Part shown: positions 10,222 to 18,591 of the stretch, one piece after another
How positions within the stretch are numbered: position 1 is the first letter of the stretch
How the letters are laid out: every line of letters starts with the position of its first letter
Assembly: GCA_007026445.1 (NCBI GenBank)
Contig: VDMD01000055.1
Location: 1 to 64,000 of the forward strand
Length of the DNA stretch: 64,000 nt
Direction of reading: 5' to 3'
Source: Schizophyllum amplum
Lineage: Eukaryota > Basidiomycota > Agaricomycetes > Agaricales > Schizophyllaceae
Position numbers and translations under genes: made by a program
Notes under the pieces: model-generated
Database searches by the model: none
What the model saw: only the letters and a program-made list of their open reading frames with translations
What the model was told of the DNA's origin: nothing

Positions 10222-11283
10222 ATGTCGATCCCCAGCTATGCTGTCAACAGTCTTATGGACAAGGAGAAGCTCCGGGGGGAGGAGAACTGGTACGCCTTCG
10301 AGGAGAACATCGTCAGGTTCTGCCGCGGCATCAACGCCACCTGGGTCACCAGCGACAAGACCACCAAGGTGGCTGATGCCGATGTCGCTCTAGACAATGC
10401 CATCGGCTTTGTTCTTGCTACGAGGCTGGAGAGGGATGTGGAGGCGGTCGTGAAGGACAAGTATGGAGGCTGGGAGATGTACGCAACGCTGAAGGCGAAG
10501 TACACGAAGTCCACCATGGCTAGACGTGTTGCAGCGCGCAAGGCTTTCTACCAGTGCTCTCATGACTTCCCCACCCAGTCCCTCGAGCAGTTCATCACCA
10601 CTGTTCGGGACAAGGCCCGTGTCCTCACTGACATGGGGATCTCTGTTGCGGACACCGAGATCCTGGACGTCATCCTCATGAACATCCACCCGGCTTTCTT
10701 CACCGTCCGCACCACCCTCCTCTCCCAGTCCACCGAGCCCACCCTCACGAGCGCCATCGGCACCCTCACCTCGTCCCCTGCGCTCAACTACGACTTCGTC
10801 AAGACGGAAGAGGAGGATACTTCGCGGCTCCTAGCCGCGAATGCCGCTCGCTCTGGGCGTCCCCAGCGGAAGGATGCGGAGCCTCGCTCTGGTGGTCGCA
10901 CATTGGACCTCAGCGCATCCTGGATGGATGACAAGGGCTACCGCTGGTGCGACGTCAACAGCAGCGACTGTCATCGGTGCGGGCACCCCGGTCATATTGC
11001 TGCCTTCTGCATGTTCTCGATGCCGGAGGCGATCAAGCAGAGGATCATGGACAAGGTCCACCTCAATGCGAACATGGCCCAATCAGTGGCGGAGATGGAT
11101 GCGGAGGTGGAGCAGGCCTACCAGGTTCACCAGGCTTACGGCACGTACGTCATCCCTCATCGTCAGTCCTCCCCTCTCCGTCACCGTTCGCCTTCGCCGT
11201 ACCGTGCCCCGTCGCCCGTGTCCTCTTCGGCCTCCTCCCGCGGTGCCGGGCACGCTCATGGCGTGAGCCCTCTGTTCTCGTGA
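10222..11283 (+). CDS. gag: Copia-type Gag polyprotein with zinc knuckle
   Basis: 353 residues starting MSIPSYAVNSL. The N-terminal two thirds has the UBN2/copia-type Gag pattern (EENWYAFEENIVRF, WEMYATLKAKY, a PTQSLEQFI segment, DTEILDVILMNIHP). A CCHC zinc knuckle follows (C-HR-C-GHPG-H-IAAF-C, CX2CX4HX4C) near residues 250-265, then a Ser/Arg/Pro-rich tail (SPLRHRSPSPYRAPSP) likely to bind RNA. Gag packages element RNA in cytoplasmic particles. The start at 10222 is chosen over the upstream in-frame ATG at 10057, which lies inside the LTR. The frame is fully open and ends 96 bp before the 3' LTR. Confidence 0.9.
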   Translation: MSIPSYAVNSLMDKEKLRGEENWYAFEENIVRFCRGINATWVTSDKTTKVADADVALDNAIGFVLATRLERDVEAVVKDKYGGWEMYATLKAKYTKSTMARRVAARKAFYQCSHDFPTQSLEQFITTVRDKARVLTDMGISVADTEILDVILMNIHPAFFTVRTTLLSQSTEPTLTSAIGTLTSSPALNYDFVKTEEEDTSRLLAANAARSGRPQRKDAEPRSGGRTLDLSASWMDDKGYRWCDVNSSDCHRCGHPGHIAAFCMFSMPEAIKQRIMDKVHLNANMAQSVAEMDAEVEQAYQVHQAYGTYVIPHRQSSPLRHRSPSPYRAPSPVSSSASSRGAGHAHGVSPLFS

Positions 11284-11370
11284 TCCATGGAGTTGCAGGA
11301 TTTGGTGGGAGCTGCAGGATTAGGTGGGAGTTGCATGGTTAGGTGGGAGTTTCCCTGCGGTCTGGCGCAC

Positions 11371-11379
11371 AGGTGGGAG
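11371..11379 (+). promoter_or_regulatory. Polypurine tract before the 3' LTR
   Basis: AGGTGGGAG abuts the LTR. The octamer GGTGGGAG also occurs at 11304, 11323 and 11342, so four polypurine-like blocks stand in the last 80 bp of the internal region. Confidence 0.75.
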
Positions 11380-11515
11380 TGTTGGAGTTGGTGTGCTTGG
11401 ACCGGCCCGATTGGGATAGTCACATCTAGTTACATGTCACCCCTGTCACTTAAGCTTCGTCTTCGACCGTCATCTTGCGTGTTTGTGTCAGTGTTTGTGC
11501 ATTCTTCTCTTGATA
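11380..11515 (+). repeat. 3' LTR of the Gag-only element
   Basis: 136 bp with one mismatch to the 5' LTR. It is followed by the second copy of the target duplication CCAGT, after which the interrupted host frame resumes. Confidence 0.95.
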
Positions 11516-12383
11516 CCAGTACCACCAGGCCTGGCCCAAGGACAACCGGTCAGGAGATCCGGGAAGGTGCTTTCCCGCTCCCCACCTTGTCGTGGGTGCT
11601 GAGGCGCTGGAGAAGCGGGCCTCGTGCGTCCACATGTGGGTGCAAATGGAGTCGGCGGTGTTGTCCCACGCACAGATGTTTGACATGGACCGCGACTTGG
11701 ACCCCGCTTTTACGCAGGCCATTGGAGAGGCACCCTGGAAGCTGTTTACGAAGGACTGGAAGAACGTCCTTTCGGCCCAACAGACCATGCACGCTAGGCA
11801 GGGAGGTCCTATAGCGTTCGCTATGGACAAGCTGCAGAAGGTGTTCGGAGATCGGCTGAACCTACGGTCGATAGAGAGCCGCCTTGTGCTGCCGTACCGG
11901 GTGCTTGGCGAAGTGGTGCAGCCTGGTTGCATGCCGTCCCCGAACACCTTGAAGAGCCTGCTCTATCGTCTGCAGGAAGTCGCTTGGCGCAAGGACCTCC
12001 TCGACTTGGACCGACGGGCACGCACCTGCATCTTGACGGCCGCGCAGGAGGCGATGCGCCTGCAACCAGTCTTCGAGAGCTCCACGTTCTTTGAAGGGGA
12101 CGTCCTGACGGTGAGAGGCTTAGGGATGGTGAACGTCGGACTGGTGGCAGACGACTGGCGTGTGCGTGCTCGCTACGTCAAGGCGCTGGCCCGTGTGATG
12201 GAGCTTTGGAGCCCCCGATTGTGGCTGGACGTGGCGGCCACTGCGCGGCAGGATCGGATGTCCTACAAGGTCTTCGAGTGGCTGGAGCAGCAGGTGGCAA
12301 TATTCTACTGCCGCATGCTGCAGCACGAGCTGGGTCGTCGTGCCATCGCACCGCCCCGTCGCTCTAACTACGACCCTCGCTGA

Positions 12384-12881
12384 ACAGGCCTTGGACATTG
12401 TTGACGTGCCGCGCCGTCTTGTTGTATGTAGCTGCCCCCTCTGACTCATTTCTTGTACATGACCCGTCCCCATCCCATCTCGTTGCCCACCGCCGCCGCC
12501 GCGTCTTTATATCGTAAACGCACGGACTTATACTCAGATGCTTGCTGAGCTGAACTTTTTGACTGCCGTATTTCTTGGATGCTTAATATTCATTAGTATA
12601 CTACTTGTAGTAGGAATACTTCAGTTGCGTTGAGTATTTGATAGTGATGCTGGCCATCATTTTACCTAAATCTTAGTCAGAAGTCTGTGTTGTTTGTTAG
12701 ACATTTCCTGTCAGTGTCGGAAGGTGAAGTAGAACGGCTAGTTGTTAGCTGTTTATTTAAAACTGATATATCAGGAAAGACAATTTACAGGGTATTGTCA
12801 GATATATATAGGACTTTATATGTATACATTACTAGGGCTACACACCCTTTCTGTAGCGTAGGGTGCAGTGTTTTCTAGCAT
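12384..12881. other. AT-rich intergenic DNA
   Basis: Noticeably more A+T than the neighbouring genes. No open frame with splice support. It contains the 3' flank of the interrupted gene only. Confidence 0.6.
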
Positions 12882-13201
12882 AGCATAATCTGGACGTCCA
12901 GATTATGCTGACGTCCAGATTATGCTGACGTCCAGATTATACTGATGTCCAGATTATGCTGATGTGCAGATTATACTGAGGACCAGATTATGCTGACGTC
13001 CAGATTATGCTGACGACCAGATTATGCTGACGACCAGATTATGCTGACGACCAGATTATGCGAGGACCAGATTATGCTGACGTCCAGATTATGCTGACGA
13101 CCAGATTATACTGACGACTAGATTATACTGAGGACCAGATTATGCTGACGTCCAGATTATACTGACGTCCAGCTTATGTAGAGGTCCAGATTATTCTGAA
13201 G
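12882..13201. repeat. 17-bp minisatellite, about 18 copies, headed by a perfect palindrome
   Basis: The unit is GTCCAGATTATGCTGAC, with variants GACCAG, ATACTG and GAG. The array opens with a 28-bp perfect palindrome at 12882-12909 (centre GGAC/GTCC), so its first unit is inverted. It ends near 13201 in degenerate units. Confidence 0.9.
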
Positions 13202-13720
13202 GGCAGCTTTTTCCGGCACCCAGCTAGTTCTGCAGCAATGTCTTATCGCCAGAGACTGCTAGAGACCAGACATTGCTGATATCAGACATTTCTATGGAGT
13301 AAAACAAAACTAAGACCAGAGAAGTGCTTAGGATACCAGACCTGTCTGATGTTGGTTAATGACCCGAGTTATATGTACTGGGCATAGTATGATACAGGAT
13401 ATCCAACATGAGAAGGCAACAGATGTTTCTGATACGCAGAAAGGTCTGCATGCTGAACTGGTCAGAGATGTCTGAAGGGGCAGAAATATCTGAGACAAAG
13501 ACATTTCTGGTGGCTAGACATTTCTTGGATTATTTCAATAGAAGCATACGTCAATGGCATAATGTACATAGCAAAAAACAATAGAAATGTCTTTGTGACA
13601 ATTGAAGAAATTCCTGCGGCTGTTGATCTATGGGTGCCAGAAAGAATTGTCTGACATTAGACCCAAGACAAGCCCAAGAGATGTCTGATGTTAGACCTAA
13701 GACAAGCCCAAGACATATGT
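13202..13720. repeat. Degenerate field of CAGA-N4-TCTG-like half palindromes
   Basis: At least ten sites of the form CAGANNNNTCTG or close to it recur, such as CAGACCTGTCTG, CAGATGTTTCTG, CAGAAAGGTCTG, CAGAGATGTCTG and CAGAAATATCTG. CAGATTATGCTG of the neighbouring satellite has the same frame. A 24-bp phrase with TTAGACC.AAGACAAGCCCAAGA is duplicated near 13658 and 13690. The tract looks like an older, decayed part of the same array. Confidence 0.55.
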
Positions 13721-13726
13721 AGAATA

Positions 13727-14064
13727 CTGTACTGTTTCGACCGGGTGTTCGCGTCATGCGTCACAGAGGCCTATGAACTGAACTTATCCGGGAACCGTCA
13801 CACATCACAGCCGGTCGTGAACGTCAAAAAATATTCGAATTAACGTCCTATTTTCTCCAAATTTTTTGTTGACCCTCTAAATGTGTGCATATGACCTTTT
13901 TGCATCGGTTATACCGCTTAAAATTGCTGTAACAACCATTTTAAGTGCCTAAAAACACCATTTATTACGTTCGTCACACCCGGCCCGGAGCCGTGAACTG
14001 GAAGATGGGGAAGTTCAGACCGTCATGCGTCACACCCAGCGAACACCCGGTCGAAACAGTACAG
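13727..14064. mobile_element. MITE with 26-bp perfect terminal inverted repeats and TA duplication
   Basis: The 338-bp element begins CTGTACTGTTTCGACCGGGT and ends with its exact inverse; TIRs are 13727-13752 and 14039-14064. TA dinucleotides flank it (13725-13726, 14065-14066), as in Tc1/mariner elements. Just inside each end lies CGTCATGCGTCACA. No coding capacity is seen. Assignment to Tc1/mariner rests on the TA only. Confidence 0.85.
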
Positions 14065-14066
14065 TA

Positions 14067-15180
14067 GCCCAGAACTTGATAGTGTCTGAGAAAAAGGCTA
14101 TTTAGCATACAGAAACTGTTGGAAAGTGGTAGCTAAGGTGATTTTGGCTGACCGCCGAAGCTGGGTACCAGGAACTATGCCCTCGTATATGATGGTGCAT
14201 CAGACGGCAGACTTCTTGCGTTCACCGACTCAGATTGCCACGTGACGTCACCGTTGTCCCTTGCTTCCTCCCTCGTCGTTGTCCTCGGCGGCGACCGATA
14301 TGGTCGCCTCACCGGCTCGTTTCTGACCCCCAAGGGCTAAGGATAGCGCTCTGGGCTTAAAGGTGCGTGCCTCTGCTTGTCACACTTGCAATCTTGCTAA
14401 CGAAAAATTTGAACATGTTCGTTTTCACTCAGCGTTCTGGACCATGCCCGTCGTCGTTAATCGCACATTCCACTACCCTATTCGAGCCCTCAACATCCCC
14501 GAGGGCTCATGGCTGTCTTGCAGCCCTTGAATACGCCTCTGCACGGCATCAACAACACTGCACGATCAGCCGGCATGCATCCCCCGCCCTCGTCTTCTCA
14601 AATAACCTCAGGAACAGTTCTTTGGGCGGACGGTGCGTGCATACTCATGCTGATTGAACTTTGCTGACTATCCGAGAACCTCACAGCAAACCCCGATCAC
14701 GACCAGGCCCCATCGGGCGTGAAGTGTTCGCTAACAGGAGCCCGCTCTCTCGTCCCTCCCCCCCTCAAATCCCCCCCTCCTCCGCTCCTCCCCTCTCCCC
14801 TCGCCGCGGCCCCATGGCAGCATCGGAGCCAATGAGTACGAGATGCGATGCGCGTCTGCGGCTTTCACCTTGGCGCGGTGTCCGCGAGCCTCATGTGCGC
14901 ATCGTCTACGCTACGGACATCCCAGCGGCACGCGCGACGTTCTGTGGCCCAAGCGCAGGCTCGACATGGCCTCGCTCTTGGAGGCGCGTCCGCGGCGCGC
15001 ACCGCACAATCGCGTCCGCGGCGCGCACCGCACAATCGCGGTCACGACGTGTTAGCCGCGTCACATATTTGAACGGATCGTTGTGTGCTGCATCCTCAGA
15101 GGTGCGGGAGGCATCCCGCACAGGCTTACCATCAAGAGCGAGGGAGGCTCGACGCGCCAGCGGCAGTAGGAGGCGAGGGG
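14067..15180. other. Gene-free stretch
   Basis: No gene with splice or family support. A 24-bp GC-rich phrase containing GCGCGCACCGCACAATCGCG is repeated near 14990-15045. Long open frames here are shadows of GC-rich repeats. Confidence 0.5.
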
Positions 15181-15303
15181 AGCGGGGAGCGGGCAGCGGG
15201 CAGCGGGCAGCGGGCAGCGGGCAGCGGGCAGCGGGCAGCGGGCAGCGGGGAGCGGGGAGCGGGGAGCGGGGAGCGGGGAGCGGGGAGCGGGGAGCGGGGA
15301 GCC
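15181..15303. repeat. Heptamer minisatellite (GGGCAGC)n followed by (GGGGAGC)n
   Basis: About nine GGGCAGC units pass into about eight GGGGAGC units without a break. The plus strand carries G-runs every 7 nt for over 110 nt, a strong G-quadruplex-forming pattern. Confidence 0.92.
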
Positions 15304-15710
15304 GGGACGCGCGGGCGGGACGCGCGGGCGGGAAGCGGCGGGTAGCGCAGGCGATGACGGCGATGGCGGCGGCGGCAGCAGCGGCGGCGGCGGCGACGTG
15401 GCCATACCGGGAACCTGAAACGACGGCGGCGGCAGCGCGGGCGGCGAGCGGCAGGCGGCCATGGGCCGTGTTTGGGCCGCGGACAATTCGCGCGACGTAC
15501 GCCACGTTCTATGTATTACCTATATATGAACCCAATTTACGATTTATTGACCCAACAACAACGAGGAATACTGAATACAACGCAGCGGCCCGGGTTTCTA
15601 AATACCAAGGGGCACGCATCGAGATATTGCTCAGTAAGTACAGTGCTACACTACTGGGGAATAATGGAATACGACCCCCTTTGGCTATAGGGGGTATTAC
15701 AATACGGCCA

Positions 15711-15955
15711 CGGCCAATGGTGTATGTTCACCAAGAACCTTGGATACGTCAAGTTCGAGAAGTTCAGATCTCAACTTGGTCTCGAGTTCTACTCGACCTA
15801 ACAGGCCGAAGAAGATATGCGCTTACGTGCGCTCCGCGACACTTAGCGAGGGGGAGTGTTGGACTTTTGGCATGTCACGTGTCACACACATGTGGACTCA
15901 TACGGACACACATAACGCATTTACGATTACATCACGGACATTTGTCTTACTCATC
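15711..15955 (+). mobile_element. Truncated Ty1/copia 3' end: RNase H C-terminus, polypurine tract, start of LTR
   Basis: The frame ending at TAA 15799-15801 reads MFTKNLGYVKFEKFRSQLG near its end, the typical C-terminus of copia RNase H (normally DMFTK then L). A polypurine tract GCGAGGGGGAG (15846-15856) abuts TGTTGG at 15857, which opens a presumed 3' LTR. The sequence upstream of 15711 is not pol, so the element is cut at its 5' side. A hAT-like MITE interrupts the LTR at 15956. Confidence 0.75.
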
Positions 15956-16493
15956 CAGTGTTCTACTTAAGCCCCTTATTAAGGGGGTCCAGCGAAGGTA
16001 ACCTTTAGGTCCTTAACATGAACTTAGTTAAGTATGAAGTTAAGGACTCATGTTAAGTATGACAAAAAAATCGTATTGGGCTGGTACGAAGTGCCTAATC
16101 GGCACCTGCGGGGTCGTATGATACGTATTCATCCCCAGAGCCTGGCAGAGCACCATGATTGGGCTCTTTGTCACTTGCCTTGGCCTCTAGGAGTTCCATC
16201 AGCCGCTCCTTGTCCAGTCCTTGTCTGCAAACACTTGCTTGTGACGAGGAGCACCAGCTGGCTTCTTTGCACCACCAACTCTATTGGTTGTGCATTGACA
16301 CTCAAATAAGGGATAGTCGTCAAGGCTAGCAAACACTGTGGTCCTGTGGACATCGTCAGCCACCATTGGCCACGCTATGGCCATCTTAAGCTTAATTAAG
16401 GCTTAGTGTCCTGCTGCTCGATAGCTAATCCTTAAGTTAAGACGTGATTAAGCCTTAGCATAAGTTAAGCCTTAGGCGTTAAGTAGAACACTG
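15956..16493. mobile_element. hAT-like non-autonomous element nested in the copia LTR
   Basis: Terminal inverted repeats of 15 bp, CAGTGTTCTACTTAA at 15956-15970 and its inverse at 16479-16493, bound 538 bp. CAGTG ends are usual for hAT elements. TTAAG-type palindromic motifs are packed into both subterminal regions (15966-16055, 16383-16487), as hAT transposase sites are. No clear 8-bp target duplication remains (TACTCATC versus TCCCCGCA), so the call is tentative. Confidence 0.55.
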
Positions 16494-16654
16494 TCCCCGC
16501 ATGCTCAACACCATGGAGGAAGCTGCTCTGGTCCGCCGTGTCCAAGGTCATGGCGAGAGCAGGAGAGTGAGTCGTATAGATGAGGTCTTGCTCAGCTAGG
16601 CGCTTGCAGAGCCCATAACCTTTCATGAGCTAAGGATGCGCAGGACATGTAAGA

Positions 16655-17132
16655 CCTCAGTCTTCCTGCAGTGAGGGTAAAGACTCATATTCGTACCTAA
16701 GGAATCAGGATGTGCAGGACGCGTAAGACTAAGGTACTGTTAGCTGAGGATAAAGTAAATGTAGCGTAAGACGCACCCTCAGTCTTCCTGCAGTGAGGGT
16801 AAAGACTGAGAGGCAGAGCCCCTATAAAAGTAAGTGTTAGGATTCCCTAATCGGGAATTGTAACGGTGCAAGGTACTTAGATGCACCATGTGACGCAAGG
16901 GGGTCCGGTGATCGCAAAAAATGACCGCGGTTTAGTAGTAGCTAGACCTTGGGGAGAGCACGGGACGTGCTATGAGAAGTCACGAATAGCTCAGCGCTCG
17001 GTCTATCCAGTAGAGCGTCTGTATTCACCTATGAGAAGTCACGAATAGCTAAGAGAACATAAGTATAGGTGAAGTAAGGAAAGGTAACGGGGCGGCTCAC
17101 CTCAGCGCTCGGTCTATCCAGTAGAGCGTCTG
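16655..17132. repeat. Three sets of direct repeats with tRNA D-arm-like sequence
   Basis: A 31-bp repeat holding CTCAGTCTTCCTGCAGTGAG occurs at 16655-16685 and 16777-16807. TATGAGAAGTCACGAATAGCT occurs near 16971 and 17030. A 32-bp repeat with CTCAGCGCTCGGTCTATCCA and then GTAGAGCGTCTG occurs near 16991 and 17101. The last resembles a tRNA box A/D-arm (TAGCTCAG...GTAGAGC) with an insertion. A TATA-like CTATAAAAG lies at 16821. No gene is supported. Confidence 0.6.
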
Positions 17133-17483
17133 AGGGAAGCCGCGGATCGGAAAGGATCGATATATGTATGATGACAAAGCGGAATGATGACTAAGCGAAA
17201 CGAAACAATAAGTAACGAGAGATAACGGACTTGCGTCCGGATTGTCCATGGTATATAGAGGAAGGTAAGTAACTACTGACCTGCATCTCAACACGCGGGT
17301 CGCTTTTCAGCTTAAGGCGGTTACCCCTCCCCCCCCTTCCCCTCCACGTGACCCTCGGCAAGTTCCGGCCGGCCCCTACGCGGATAGTGTAGCGCGCTCG
17401 GGATACCCCAGCGCCCCTCAAATACTGTAAGTCTGTAAATGAATTCAATAGAGCAGTGCTAACCTGGTGCTAACCCGAACGGT

Positions 17484-18007
17484 TGTTGTGACTAGGTCGG
17501 TACCACTAACCACTACGCCAAAAGGGCGATATGTCCAGCTTGGCTGGACTACCGGACCGACGTATATATGCATATTACTGGTCTCGCTGGACAACCAATG
17601 TCACACTTCATGACATTATCCCCCTGCTATGGGATTACGTCCTCATGATCCAAGGACATAGGCATGCAATATATACTGGCCCCCCAGGCAGCGGCCTTAT
17701 CCAGAAGGCATGCCTGCCAGTCATATGAAGGTTCAGCAGGACCCGGGTGATCCATGACACATTGGCAATCCGGATGAATCTTATTGTCACATGTCCAAGC
17801 TCATATGACTCAATCCTGCCTGAATGTGTGTACATCCCGGGAGTCGAACCCTCGACTGGTTAAAGCTGGACATAATGTTGTGACCAGGTCGGTACCACTA
17901 ACCACTACGCCAAAAGGGCGATATGTCCAGCTTGGCTGGACTACCGGACTGACATATATATGCATATTACTGGTCTCGCTGGACAACCAATGTCACACTT
18001 CATGACA
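17484..18007 (-). mobile_element. TRIM (miniature LTR element) carrying a tRNA-like Pol III promoter
   Basis: Two 132-bp direct repeats (17484-17615, 17876-18007; three mismatches) begin TGTTGTGAC and end ATGACA on the plus strand. They flank a 260-bp non-coding core. A 5-bp target duplication ACGGT (17479-17483, 18008-18012) bounds the unit, so it transposed as one 524-bp element. On the minus strand a polypurine run (GCAGGGGGGATAA, 17628-17616) abuts the terminal repeat, which suggests minus orientation. Box A (TGGCGTAGTGG, 17912-17902) lies inside the terminal repeat. Box B (GGTTCGACTCC, 17850-17840) lies in the core, 51 nt further on. No canonical TGG primer-binding site is seen. Confidence 0.8.
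17840..17912 (-). promoter_or_regulatory. tRNA-like box A and box B (Pol III internal promoter)
   Basis: TGGCGTAGTGG matches box A and GGTTCGACTCC matches box B at tRNA-like spacing. The flanks do not form a good acceptor stem, so this is not called a functional tRNA gene. The copy at 17484-17615 has box A but no box B beside it. Confidence 0.65.
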
Positions 18008-18012
18008 ACGGT

Positions 18013-18591
18013 ACTCTGGTTATGCGGACTCACAGAGGAGGTGCTCTCGCACAATGTTCAACCATTCACGTGACTATCCGGAGAGCCGAGGAGCACGTGC
18101 ACACTCGGTTGACTTCTGTCGAACAGCGACTGACCGTCAGGCAATCAGTAGAGTTTGCATATCTTTCTATAAGCACTTATCTACTACTTCACATGCCATG
18201 TAACTTAACAGTAGAGGCCTACAAAAATCAGGCTGAAATGGGGTTGACTTTCAACTTTTGTCGGGCTCAGACCCCCCCTCCCTCCCCACCCCCGGTGCGC
18301 TATTTTTAGTTCTGGACCCCTTGGTGTAACGTGACATAGTGCGTCGGGCTGAAGGCAGGCTCGTCCGCCTACCCACCACTTTTGACATACATAGCGAGGG
18401 GCACACTATACATTTATAGCACCTATGCTACCTACGCAGTGCTATGTAGTGTCATGGCATTTTTCAGATACTCTTATAAGCTTTACATAGATCTCTTTTC
18501 CAATGAGCTATTATATATACAGCCCCTGCAGTACAAAAAGCATCTTTCTAGGTACTCTATCACTGAGCGCTGAGCAGAAAAGATACACCCT
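18013..18591. other. Intergenic DNA downstream of RRP6
   Basis: No supported gene. The part next to 18592 is the likely 3' UTR of the exonuclease gene. Confidence 0.5.

Larger units (their letters stand above)
9954..11515 (+). mobile_element. Gag-only copia-like LTR retrotransposon (TR-GAG type), complete
   Basis: The element is 1,562 bp with two 136-bp LTRs (9954-10089, 11380-11515) that differ at one position. LTRs begin TGTTGG and end TTGATA. It is flanked by the 5-bp target duplication CCAGT (9949-9953, 11516-11520). A primer-binding site follows the 5' LTR directly and a polypurine tract precedes the 3' LTR. It encodes Gag but has no protease, integrase, reverse transcriptase or RNase H, so it must be mobilised by proteins of another copia element. 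High LTR identity indicates a young insertion. Confidence 0.93.
7609..12383 (+). pseudogene. Large basidiomycete protein of unknown function, interrupted by an LTR element
   Basis: Exons 7609-8007, 8058-8241, 8292-9839 and 9894-9953 plus 11521-12383 splice in consistent phase. When the element at 9954-11515 and one target duplication are left out, they total 3,054 nt (1,017 codons plus stop count of 1,018). The N-terminus is acidic and Ser-rich. The middle holds an aromatic-rich region (ECWWGPCHM, VFWEDPSTWF, LPTLWWMG, IPVWYVRPYTG), and residues of 9590-9770 form a long Ser/Thr/Ala low-complexity tract. I do not recognise a named domain; the middle resembles a widespread uncharacterised Agaricomycete family. 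In this allele the frame enters the LTR at 9954 and stops near 10004, so the last third is cut off. The coding frame is otherwise open on both sides, which implies a recent disruption. Confidence 0.7.

Noticed and set aside
12896..13201. CRISPR array
   Set aside because: Units are contiguous 17-mers without unique spacers, in a eukaryotic genome.
13551..13757. Short minus-strand frame overlapping the left end of the MITE
   Set aside because: It spans the TIR boundary and degenerate repeats and has no homology.
14661..16001. Long plus-strand open frame of over 400 codons across the heptamer array and copia fragment
   Set aside because: It reads through (GGGCAGC)n repeats, unrelated mobile fragments and a polypurine tract. 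All three frames are open in the repeat because of composition, so it is not a gene.
17840..17912. A functional tRNA gene
   Set aside because: Box A and box B are present, but no seven-pair acceptor stem or convincing anticodon arm can be drawn, and half of it lies in a duplicated terminal repeat.
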